Part shown: piece after piece, positions 24,467 to 31,946 of the stretch
Layout of the letters: each line of letters begins with the position of its first letter
Numbering within the stretch: position 1 is the first letter of the stretch
Assembly (NCBI GenBank): GCA_948467605.1
Contig: CAOKET010000015.1
Span: 1 to 38,595 of the forward strand
Direction: 5' to 3'
DNA from: an uncultured Mycoplasmatota bacterium
GTDB taxonomy: Bacteria; Bacillota_I; Bacilli_A; RF39; UBA660
DNA length: 38,595 nucleotides
Made by a program: the position numbers and the translations under genes
Notes under the pieces: model-generated
Database searches by the model: none
What the model was told of the DNA's origin: nothing
What the model saw: only the letters and a program-made list of their open reading frames with translations

Positions 24467-25249
24467 TTATCTTCTTTTTGTGTATGCTTTACCTTTTCTT
24501 CTACTCGCCATTAATGATAAGATTGCTGCACCGCTTAGTGCTAATGTTCCTACTATTGGTGCCATACTTTTTCCTGTTGGTGGATTTACTTCATAATCTT
24601 CTGGCATTGGTTCTGGTTTATCTTCTTTTGGTGGCTCTGGTATATCGTAACAATGATCATAGAAGCCTAAGTCTGTTTCTATTGCTATTACATATGTATC
24701 TTTCTTTTCTTCTCTCATTCTTTTTGATTCTACTATTATTTCATCTAAGAAAGTTTCTTGATCTTCTCCATATCTTTCACTTTTTATTACTGAATATATT
24801 GATGTGTTTCCTTTTTTTATTAATTGTCCACATACATCTTCGCATACATTTGCAAATTGCATTGCTTCTGGATATGTCATTAATGTTGATGTTCCATCTT
24901 CTAATAAAATATCACACATCATTGCTGTATATACTAAAGCATCTGATTTTTCTTCACCTTTTAAATTTTTTGTGCTTTCATATAATTCTTTTAACTCTAC
25001 TGGCAATAAACTTGCACCTTCTTGCAATACTTCTTCTTCTGCTTCTTTTATTAATTTGTCTGCCTCTTCTTGTGTTATTTCTGCAGTTATTTTATTTCCT
25101 GTTTTCATTGCATTTACTACATCTTCCGCTGTTACTTCTTGTTTTTCTGCTTTTGCTGTCATATTTCCTGTTATTAATACTATTCCTGCTGCTACTACTG
25201 ATGTTAGTGTTTTCCTTATATTTCTTAAATTTATTTTTAAGTTTTTCAT
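24467..25249 (-). CDS. Surface protein B1 with NPPTG sortase-type anchor
   Basis: 260 aa, paralogue of B2 with the same plan: signal peptide (about 1-34), conserved TAEDVVNAMKTGNKITAEI segment, Cys in NVCEDVCG and DHCYD, Pro/Glu-rich spacer and NPPTG (222-226) followed by a TM and an RRKGKAYTKRR tail. The first 70 residues and the last 90 match B2 closely, while residues of about 70-130 differ strongly. 24 bases after A1, sharing its promoter; gene C follows 40 bases downstream. Function unknown; wall attachment is inferred from the sorting signal. Confidence 0.85.
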   Translation of the reverse strand: MKNLKINLRNIRKTLTSVVAAGIVLITGNMTAKAEKQEVTAEDVVNAMKTGNKITAEITQEEADKLIKEAEEEVLQEGASLLPVELKELYESTKNLKGEEKSDALVYTAMMCDILLEDGTSTLMTYPEAMQFANVCEDVCGQLIKKGNTSIYSVIKSERYGEDQETFLDEIIVESKRMREEKKDTYVIAIETDLGFYDHCYDIPEPPKEDKPEPMPEDYEVNPPTGKSMAPIVGTLALSGAAILSLMASRRKGKAYTKRR

Positions 25250-25652
25250 TTTATTTTCCCCCTTTTTATTCTATTATTTTATTAATACTTTTCCCTCTTC
25301 TTTTAATTCTTTTATTCTCTCTAATAAGTCTTGTAAATCTTCTCTTTCTTGTTTTACTTGTGGTTTATTATTTTCTACTATTTTATCTAATGCTTCTTTT
25401 TGACTTATATTCATTCTATTTGCTACTATTAAATCTTCTCTTGCTTCATCTACTGATGATTCTATTCCTTTTTGAAATTCTTCAAATTTATCAATATGCT
25501 TTTCTTGCATTCCTGATATTAATGCTCCTGATATATTTGTGAATGCTACAAGTTTTTCTGTTGGTGTTAATTTTTCATATTCTTTACTATTTACTAGTTT
25601 CATTACTTCTTTATACATTTTTTCATATGCTTTTCTTGCATTTTCTTCATGA
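24507..25652 (-). repeat. Tandem module copy 1: B1 and the 3' part of A1
   Basis: Partner of 21428-22573 at a constant 3079-base offset, with the same mosaic of near-identical and diverged blocks. Confidence 0.85.
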
Positions 25653-26953
25653 ATTTTTTGTTTTTCATTTGTTTTTTTGCTTAGTATTGCTTCTTTTTTT
25701 TCATCATATAATTGATTATATCTTTCACTATATTTTTCCTTATCTATTTCAGGCATATATTCTAATGTAAGTTGGTATTCTATTTCATTTAGTATTTGTT
25801 GTTCTATTTCTGGTGTTAAACTTCCTGTTACTTTTGAGATTTTTTCTTCATATAGTTGACTTACTCTTTGATTATATTCAGTGTTATTATCGTTATTATA
25901 TTCTCCTCCGAACTCTTTTGCAAGTTCATCCTCAACTTCTCTTTCTATTTGTTGTGCTTCTGCTGATGTTAAATCTTCTATCATTACTGGTGTTTGATTT
26001 AATTCATATCTATAATTTTCTGATACTTGAATTAACTTTTCTTGAAATTCTCTACATGATTCTGGCATTACTTCTGATGATATATAAAATCCATCTTCTA
26101 TTCTTGGTATATATCCCATGTATCCTGCACTAAATGTTGCACAGTTTACACTTCCTATGCTTGATAATAATGAGTTTACTTGTGCATTTTTACTTGCTGT
26201 GATTTCTTCTAATCCATCATGTTCTATACAATCTGAATGGATTTCTCTTACTGCATTTTCTATTAATTCATCACTTATAGGTGCACTTATATATCCTAAA
26301 TCATTTAAATATTCTATATCATATCTTAGTAACTCGCATTTTTCATTAAAATCTTTTATTTTTATTGGTTCTACTTTTATTACTGGTTCTTTTTCCTCTT
26401 TTATCTTTGTTGCTGTTGTTGTTTGTGGTTTTGTCTCTATCTTTGTAGTACTAACTGATTTTGTCTCTTGTAGTGTTGCTGTTGTTGATGGTGTTACTTC
26501 TATTGGTTTTTCTACTGGTTCTTTTATTTCTGTTGTTGATGTAGTTGTTGTTTGTGGTGTAGGTGCACTTGTTGATGATATTTGTGTTTTTTCTGTTGTT
26601 GATGGTGTAGTTACTGTTATTCCTTCTTTTTCTATATTTTTTATATCTTCTTCCATACTTTCATCTGTTATTGATGGTGTACTAGTTTCTATTTCTTTAT
26701 CTTTATTCGAATTTGAACAAGCAGTACTCATGGCAATACTTATACCTACTATACCAATTGATATACCTCTTACTAGTTTTTTCTTATGTACATTTATAAT
26801 ACTTTCACTTATTTTTTTGATTTTTGTACCAATTTGTTCCATAACTAATACAAATTTAGATTTCTCTTTATTTTGCATTTCTTGCAATTTTTGTTGCATC
26901 TCTTTTTCTTTTCTTCTCTCATCTAATAATAATTCTTGTAAATCTTTTTTCAT
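25274..26953 (-). CDS. Surface module membrane protein A1 (Thr/Pro-rich stalk)
   Basis: 559 aa, paralogue of A2. Short Lys/Glu/Gln-rich cytoplasmic head (1-60), one TM (about 62-79, ending MSTAC), Thr/Ser/Pro-rich stalk (about 90-200) and an outer domain with conserved Cys in GSVNCATFS and PESCREF. The central segment (from SAEAQQIEREVEDEL on) is unrelated in detail to that of A2 and longer. The head is not homologous to that of A2 by eye. The STAC after the TM resembles a lipobox but lies too far in (Cys79) for a normal lipoprotein signal. Ribosome binding site AAAAGGGGG; own promoter and operator. Confidence 0.85.
   Translation of the reverse strand: MKKDLQELLLDERRKEKEMQQKLQEMQNKEKSKFVLVMEQIGTKIKKISESIINVHKKKLVRGISIGIVGISIAMSTACSNSNKDKEIETSTPSITDESMEEDIKNIEKEGITVTTPSTTEKTQISSTSAPTPQTTTTSTTEIKEPVEKPIEVTPSTTATLQETKSVSTTKIETKPQTTTATKIKEEKEPVIKVEPIKIKDFNEKCELLRYDIEYLNDLGYISAPISDELIENAVREIHSDCIEHDGLEEITASKNAQVNSLLSSIGSVNCATFSAGYMGYIPRIEDGFYISSEVMPESCREFQEKLIQVSENYRYELNQTPVMIEDLTSAEAQQIEREVEDELAKEFGGEYNNDNNTEYNQRVSQLYEEKISKVTGSLTPEIEQQILNEIEYQLTLEYMPEIDKEKYSERYNQLYDEKKEAILSKKTNEKQKIHEENARKAYEKMYKEVMKLVNSKEYEKLTPTEKLVAFTNISGALISGMQEKHIDKFEEFQKGIESSVDEAREDLIVANRMNISQKEALDKIVENNKPQVKQEREDLQDLLERIKELKEEGKVLIK
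26027..26207 (-). repeat. Near-identical outer-domain block in A1
   Basis: Partner of 22789-22969 at an offset of 3238 bases; no differences seen by eye over 181 bases. Confidence 0.85.
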
Positions 26954-27007
26954 AAAATTTTCCCCCTTTTAAAAATAAATTATTAAAAATTTACCAATAA
27001 TTTAATT

Positions 27008-27044
27008 GTTACGATATAATAACATAATTCATATTTATTGTCAA
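27008..27044 (-). promoter_or_regulatory. Promoter and operator of module copy 1
   Basis: Minus strand TTGACA (27039-27044), 17 bases, TATTAT (27016-27021), with plus-strand GTTACGATATAATAAC (27008-27023) over the -10 box. It differs from the copy 2 operator at one base. Confidence 0.75.
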
Positions 27045-27046
27045 TA

Positions 27047-27571
27047 CTAAAATATTTTACTTATAAGATTTGAAAAAAATGATTCGTATTTTACTTCTTC
27101 ATCTTCTTCTGCTTCTATTATACATAGTGGTGGAAATAATACACACCACCAATTTTTACCCTTTCCTTCTCCTAATGTTATTAACAATGATTCATATTCT
27201 CCCTCTTCATATACTTTTCCATTATATTCTTTTTCGGGGAAATAATTATATCCATAATTTATTTTATATCCTAGTTTATAGTTTTCTTTTTCTAGTGTTT
27301 CTTCAATTAAATTATCTAGTTTTGTAAAATTATTTGCTATTATCTGTCTTGTTTCCATTATATTTTTTGCATCTTTTAGTAATAGTGATAATTCTTTTTG
27401 AATTTGATTTTTTACTTTTATTTTTATATCTTGATCATATTCTGAGTCACTATTTGCTACTACTCTTAATCTTATTGCTTCTTCTGGTATTGTATTATTT
27501 GTTTCTTGACCTTTTACTATATTTATTGTAATAAAGCATATTGCTATTCCTAAAATTATCTTTTTAATCAT
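27047..27571 (-). CDS. spoIIR: Sporulation protein SpoIIR
   Basis: Signal protein made in the forespore and secreted across the septum, where it triggers SpoIIGA to process pro-sigma-E in the mother cell. 174 aa: signal peptide (1-21) and the conserved RVVANSDSEYDQDIK, FPEKEYNGKVYEEGEYE and GKNWWCVLFPPLC motifs. C-terminal acidic tail then FFSNLISKIF. In operon order behind prfA-prmC, as in B. subtilis, but separated by a terminator-like hairpin that contains its ribosome binding site. A forespore promoter could lie at the end of prmC; I could not identify it. Confidence 0.95.
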   Translation of the reverse strand: MIKKIILGIAICFITINIVKGQETNNTIPEEAIRLRVVANSDSEYDQDIKIKVKNQIQKELSLLLKDAKNIMETRQIIANNFTKLDNLIEETLEKENYKLGYKINYGYNYFPEKEYNGKVYEEGEYESLLITLGEGKGKNWWCVLFPPLCIIEAEEDEEVKYESFFSNLISKIF

Positions 27572-27573
27572 TT

Positions 27574-27610
27574 AAAAACACGCTCCTTACTAACTTATGA
27601 ACGTGTATTT
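27574..27610 (-). promoter_or_regulatory. Terminator-like hairpin enclosing the spoIIR ribosome binding site
   Basis: Minus strand arms around ACACG/CGTGT (9 positions, one mismatch), with a T run ending 3 bases before the spoIIR ATG. The 19-base loop contains AAGGAG, the only Shine-Dalgarno match. It could end prmC transcripts, or mask the space between AAGGAG and ATG. Confidence 0.5.
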
Positions 27611-27616
27611 TAAATT

Positions 27617-28327
27617 TTATTCATTTTTTATAAAAATAAATCTATTTCTTTCATATATATCTTTTTTTATTATTACATTACAGTTATCTAAATATTTTAT
27701 TGCTAATTCTTTTATATCTTCTGCTTGTGTTTCTCCTATTTCAAATGCAATTAAATATTTGTCTTTTAAATGTTTTTTTGCATCTTTTAATATTTTTGTG
27801 TATATATCTAGTCCATCTATCCCTGCATAAAGTGCAATAGATGGCTCATTATCTTTTACTAATTTATCTATATCTTCTGTTTCTTTTATGTAAGGGGGGT
27901 TACTTATTATTACATTATATCTGTCATTTATATTTTCAAATACATCACTATTTTTAAAGTTTATATTAACATTATTAAATGTTGCATTTTCTTTTGCAAC
28001 TTCTAGTGCTTTATCTGATATATCTATTGCTGTTATATTAGTATTTTCTAATTCTTTTTTTAAAGTTATTGCTATACATCCACTACCTGTACCTATATCT
28101 AATATATCTAATGTTTCTTTTTTTCCTTTTAATAATTCAAGTGTATAACTTATTAATTCTTCTGTTTCAAATCTTGGAATTAATACATTTTTATTAACAT
28201 TAAATGTATATCCATAAAAGTCAACATTACCTACTATATACTGTACTGGTTCTCCACTTTCTAATCTTTTTATTGCATCTTCTATATTTCCTGGGTAATA
28301 TTTTTTTAAATATTCTATATCTGTCAT
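27617..28327 (-). CDS. prmC: Release factor glutamine methyltransferase PrmC
   Basis: Methylates the GGQ glutamine of release factors, here the PrfA encoded just upstream. Motifs: GEPVQYIVG, IPRFETEEL, SAM-binding DIGTGSGCIA and the catalytic NPPYI. 236 aa, about 40 shorter than usual: the N-terminal helical domain is reduced to about 30 residues. The start has AAGGTGAAGAA just upstream, so the short form looks genuine. Carries at 28283-28311 the same sequence motif as rsmA (see findings). Confidence 0.93.
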   Translation of the reverse strand: MTDIEYLKKYYPGNIEDAIKRLESGEPVQYIVGNVDFYGYTFNVNKNVLIPRFETEELISYTLELLKGKKETLDILDIGTGSGCIAITLKKELENTNITAIDISDKALEVAKENATFNNVNINFKNSDVFENINDRYNVIISNPPYIKETEDIDKLVKDNEPSIALYAGIDGLDIYTKILKDAKKHLKDKYLIAFEIGETQAEDIKELAIKYLDNCNVIIKKDIYERNRFIFIKNE

Positions 28328-28341
28328 TTCTTCACCTTATA

Positions 28342-28361
28342 CAAAAAAAGAGATAAACTCT
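28342..28361 (-). terminator. Weak terminator or attenuator between prfA and prmC
   Basis: Minus strand AGAG/CTCT core stem (extendable with one mismatch) followed by seven T, at the prfA stop codon. Probably only partial termination, since prmC follows closely. Confidence 0.45.
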
Positions 28362-29415
28362 ATTTTCCTTCTAATTTTCTTTTTTGATCTTCATTTATAA
28401 GTGCTTCTATTATTTCACTTAATTTTCCTTCCATTACTCTATCAAGATTCATACTAGTAAAATTTATTCTGTGGTCAGTAATTCTATTTTGTGGATAATT
28501 ATATGTTCTTATTTTTTCGGATCTATCCCCAGTTCCTATTTTATTTTTTCTTTCATTTCCTGCTTTTTGTTCTTCTTCGTGTAAATAGTGTTCATATACT
28601 CTTGTTTTTAATAATTTTATTGCTTTTTCTCTATTTTTTATTTGACTTCTTTCTGTTTGAGAGTAAACCATTATTCCAGTTGGAATGTGTGTCATACGTA
28701 CTGCTGAGTCTGTTGTATTTACTGATTGTCCACCTGCACCACTACTTCTACATACTTCTACTTTAATATCTGATTCGCTTATTTCTATATCAAACTCTTC
28801 TGCTTCTGGCATAGCAAGTACTGTTGCAGTTGAAGTATGAACTCTACCTTGTGTTTCAGTTGCTGGTACTCTTTGTACTCTGTGGCTTCCACTTTCATAC
28901 TTTAGTTTTGAATAAGCACCTTTTCCTTTAACCATAAATTCTATTTGGGAGAAACCTCCTGCACTACCTTCAGTTGCATCTATTACTTCAATTTTGAAAC
29001 CTTCTGATTCAGCATATTTAGAATACATTTTAAATAAATCTCCAGCAAATATATTTGCTTCATCTCCACCTGCTGCTCCTCTTATTTCAACTACTACGTT
29101 TTTAGAGTCATTAGGATCCTTTGGCATTAATAGTTTTTCTAGTTCTTGTGTTATTAATAATTTTTTTTGCTCTAAAGATTCTATTTCTTCTTTTGCAAAT
29201 TCTTCCATTTCTTTGTCTTTTAACATTTCATGTGCTTCATCTAAATCGGATAGTATTTTTTCATATTCTTTATATTTTATTACTATCTCTTCTAAATCTG
29301 CTTTTTCTTTATTTAGTTTCATCAATGTTTTAATATCAGAAAGATTTTCTTCTTTCATTAATTCTTCATTTATTTCTTCATATCTTTTTTTTGTTAGTTC
29401 TAATCTTTCTATCAT
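28360..29415 (-). CDS. prfA: Peptide chain release factor 1
   Basis: Recognises UAA and UAG and triggers peptide release. 351 aa: long N-terminal coiled coil (1-95), the codon-reading PAT motif (184-186), and GGQ (228-230) in [10 protein letters not shown]. Full length. First of prfA-prmC(-spoIIR). The window uses TAA, TAG and TGA stops, so RF2 must be elsewhere. Confidence 0.96.
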   Translation of the reverse strand: MIERLELTKKRYEEINEELMKEENLSDIKTLMKLNKEKADLEEIVIKYKEYEKILSDLDEAHEMLKDKEMEEFAKEEIESLEQKKLLITQELEKLLMPKDPNDSKNVVVEIRGAAGGDEANIFAGDLFKMYSKYAESEGFKIEVIDATEGSAGGFSQIEFMVKGKGAYSKLKYESGSHRVQRVPATETQGRVHTSTATVLAMPEAEEFDIEISESDIKVEVCRSSGAGGQSVNTTDSAVRMTHIPTGIMVYSQTERSQIKNREKAIKLLKTRVYEHYLHEEEQKAGNERKNKIGTGDRSEKIRTYNYPQNRITDHRINFTSMNLDRVMEGKLSEIIEALINEDQKRKLEGK

Positions 29416-29441
29416 GGATGTTCTCCTTTCTGTTTTAGTTA

Positions 29442-29849
29442 CTATTCTTCTAGTTCATCTTCATCTACTATTACTAATTCACCTAGATCATCAGAATCAT
29501 CTAAATTATCTTCATCTTCAGTTTTATCTATGTCATCCTCATCTGATTCATCTAATTGTTGTTCAAGTTGTTCTTCTTCAACTTCTTCTTCCTCTTCTAT
29601 TACTACTTTTACTGCGTGTTTTTTTCTTAAGTCAAAATTCCCATTTTCTAATAAAAGAAATCTTTTATCTGTATTAAGTGATGAAAAGAAATCACCAATT
29701 TTATCTTCATTTACTTCAACTGATAAGATTTTGCATACTTCTTTATACAATTCTAGTGTATTCATGCCACCATTTTTTTCTTCTAATATGTGATATGCTA
29801 TATCAATATGTGATAATAAATTTAATTCTTCTTTTGTAAACTTTTTCAT
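29442..29849 (-). CDS. rpoE: DNA-directed RNA polymerase delta subunit
   Basis: 135-aa delta subunit: an N-terminal HARE-HTH domain (1-80, [21 protein letters not shown]) and an extremely acidic Asp/Glu tail (85-135). In Bacilli delta increases RNA polymerase recycling and specificity. 14 bases after argS with a strong AAGGAGAG; delta is found mainly in Bacilli and supports that assignment. Confidence 0.94.
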   Translation of the reverse strand: MKKFTKEELNLLSHIDIAYHILEEKNGGMNTLELYKEVCKILSVEVNEDKIGDFFSSLNTDKRFLLLENGNFDLRKKHAVKVVIEEEEEVEEEQLEQQLDESDEDDIDKTEDEDNLDDSDDLGELVIVDEDELEE

Positions 29850-29863
29850 AAAATCTACTCTCC

Positions 29864-31474
29864 TTACATTTTTTCTCTTGCTTCTATTCCAAGCAACATT
29901 AATGCTTTACTAATAATAATTCTTGTAGCATTTATTATTGCTAGTTTTTCTTTTGATAATTCATAATCATCTGTTATTACTTTGTCACTAGCATAATAAC
30001 TGTGGAATATACTTGATAATTCATATATGTAATTTGTTAATATATGTGGGCTTCTTTTTGCTGCTGAGGATTCAATTACATTTTCATATTCATATAATTT
30101 GGATAATAATTCATTACAACTATCTACACTTATTTTATTAAATTCTGTACTTATTGTTAATTGTTTTTTTTCTGCTTCTTTTAGTATTGAACAACATCTA
30201 GCATGTGCATATTCTACATAGTATACAGGATTTTCGTTACTATTCTTTTTAGCAAGTTCTAAGTCAAAATCCATTTGTGTATCTAAACTTCTCATTACAA
30301 AGAAGTATCTAACTGCACTTTTTCCTACTTCTTCTATTAGTTCTTCAATTGTTATTGCATTTCCTGTTCTTTTACTAAATTTAACTATTTCTTCACCTCG
30401 TACAAATCTTACCATTTGTACTATTTCGGTTTCTATATTTTCTTTATCTTTTCCTAGCATTTGTACAGCGGCTTTTAATCTTGGTACATATCCATGATGA
30501 TCTGCACCTAAAATGTCTATTAGTTTATCGTATCCTCTTTCTATTTTATCAAGATGATAGGCAATATCTGGTGTGAAATATGTATATGTTCCATCACTTT
30601 TTACTAACACTCTGTCTTTATCATCACCATATTCTTGTGTTTTAAGCCATAAAGCATCATCTTGTTCATAAGTATAGCCCTTTTCTTTTAACGATTCAAG
30701 TGCTTTTTCAACCATGCCATTTTTTCTTAGAGTTTTTTCACTTGTCCATATATCAAATGATACATTTAAGGTCTCTAGAACTTCTTTTATTTTGGATAGT
30801 AATTTTTCTATTCCTAAATTACAAAAATACTCTATATCTTTATCTAATAATTCATTACTGTATTCACTATATAATTCTTCTGCTATATCTATTATTTCTT
30901 TCCCATGATAACAATCATCTGTAAGGTTACAATCTAGTCCACATTTTTCTTTATATCTTTCTTTAATTGAAATTCCTAAATTATTAATCTGATTTCCACC
31001 ATCATTTACATAGTATTCTCTAGTTACATCATAACCACTTGCTGATAATATTCTACATAAAGAATCTCCAAAACATGCACCTCTTGCATGTCCTACATGC
31101 AGATTTCCCGTTGGATTTGCACTTACATATTCGACATTAACCTTTATATTTTTTTTAGGTAATATTCCATATTTATCATCTTCATTTATTCTTTTTATAT
31201 TATCTAGTAAATATTTTTTATTTAGAAAGAAATTTATGAATCCAGGTTTTTCTACTTTTACTTCTTCTATGTATTCTTCATTAATTAAATCTGCTATTGA
31301 ATGTGCTATTTCAATTGGATTTTTATGTAAATTTTTTGCAAGTCGCATTGCTATATTTGTACTATAATCTCCATTTAATTTATTATTTGGTTTTTCTATA
31401 ATTATTTCATCAGGTATTTCTATATCCATTTTAGTTAACGAGGTTTTTATTATATCTTCTAATTTTTTATTCAT
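29864..31474 (-). CDS. argS: Arginyl-tRNA synthetase
   Basis: Class I synthetase. 536 aa: N-terminal Add-1 domain, HIGH motif as HVGH (about 126-129) in NPTGNLHVGHARG, a KMSKS-equivalent FSKRTGN, and the C-terminal anticodon domain ending LMLLGIEAREKM. Start at 31474: GGGAGG lies 7 bases upstream; an in-frame ATG at 31489 is part of that site. ATGA overlap with the ywiB-like gene upstream. Confidence 0.96.
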   Translation of the reverse strand: MNKKLEDIIKTSLTKMDIEIPDEIIIEKPNNKLNGDYSTNIAMRLAKNLHKNPIEIAHSIADLINEEYIEEVKVEKPGFINFFLNKKYLLDNIKRINEDDKYGILPKKNIKVNVEYVSANPTGNLHVGHARGACFGDSLCRILSASGYDVTREYYVNDGGNQINNLGISIKERYKEKCGLDCNLTDDCYHGKEIIDIAEELYSEYSNELLDKDIEYFCNLGIEKLLSKIKEVLETLNVSFDIWTSEKTLRKNGMVEKALESLKEKGYTYEQDDALWLKTQEYGDDKDRVLVKSDGTYTYFTPDIAYHLDKIERGYDKLIDILGADHHGYVPRLKAAVQMLGKDKENIETEIVQMVRFVRGEEIVKFSKRTGNAITIEELIEEVGKSAVRYFFVMRSLDTQMDFDLELAKKNSNENPVYYVEYAHARCCSILKEAEKKQLTISTEFNKISVDSCNELLSKLYEYENVIESSAAKRSPHILTNYIYELSSIFHSYYASDKVITDDYELSKEKLAIINATRIIISKALMLLGIEAREKM

Positions 31475-31842
31475 ACTATTTCCTCCCATTTAAGATAATA
31501 ACAGTAATTAAATTCATCATTATCTATTTTTTGAATATATTCTATTTTTATATAAGAGTCACTTATCTCTATATTATTTGTTACTATTATAATATCTATA
31601 GATAGATTATATTCTTTTAATGTATATTTACTCTTTGTTGGATTATTTTTATCAAATGTTAAAGTATAAATTACTTCATCATTTTCTCTTGTCATGCTTA
31701 TAATTTCATTAATTAATACTATATTAATAAATGAATTATCACTATATTCAATTTTATTTTGTTCTTTTCTTCCTAAAAGATTATACACATTTTTTTCATT
31801 AGTATCAATATTTTCTATTATACTTTCTATTTTTATTTTAAT
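31471..31842 (-). CDS. DUF1934 (YwiB-like) beta-barrel protein, probable ATT start
   Basis: Small protein of the DUF1934 (YwiB) family, recognised mainly by its place next to argS and its lipocalin-like beta pattern (VIYTLTFDKNN, SKYTLKEYNLSI, IKIEYIQ). The first ATG/GTG in frame is a GTG at 31788 with no ribosome binding site and would delete the first strand. I place the start at ATT 31842 (123 aa): AAGGTG is 7 bases upstream, and the added KIKIESIIENI restores the usual lead strand. No ATG, GTG or TTG lies between. TGA stop overlaps the argS ATG. Molecular function unknown. Confidence 0.65.
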   Translation of the reverse strand: MKIKIESIIENIDTNEKNVYNLLGRKEQNKIEYSDNSFINIVLINEIISMTRENDEVIYTLTFDKNNPTKSKYTLKEYNLSIDIIIVTNNIEISDSYIKIEYIQKIDNDEFNYCYYLKWEEIV

Positions 31843-31862
31843 ATTTCTTCACCTTTTTCTCG

Positions 31863-31885
31863 TTGACATTATAACACACTTTTTA
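31863..31885. promoter_or_regulatory. Overlapping divergent promoters of the PBP and ywiB-argS-rpoE
   Basis: Plus strand TTGACA (31863-31868) with TATAAA 15 bases on. On the minus strand an extended -10 TGTTATAAT, whose TATAAT (31868-31873) shares a base with TTGACA. One polymerase bound would exclude the other. Confidence 0.6.
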
Positions 31886-31946
31886 TAAATTTAAACTTAT
31901 ATTTTATATTTTTTTATTCATACTATTATTAATTGGTGGTGAATAT

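Noticed and set aside
24478-25542. Long plus-strand open frame of 354 Leu-rich codons over B1 and A1
   Set aside because: It is the complement of Lys/Glu-rich coding sequence on the minus strand; no ribosome binding site, and the Leu/Phe-only composition is typical of shadow frames in AT-rich DNA. The same holds for the frames at 21393-22010 and 26118-26972.
26715-26740. Lipobox in A1 (STAC, Cys79)
   Set aside because: It follows a TM helix but lies nearly 80 residues from the start; lipoprotein signals are much shorter, and A2 has no Cys at this position.
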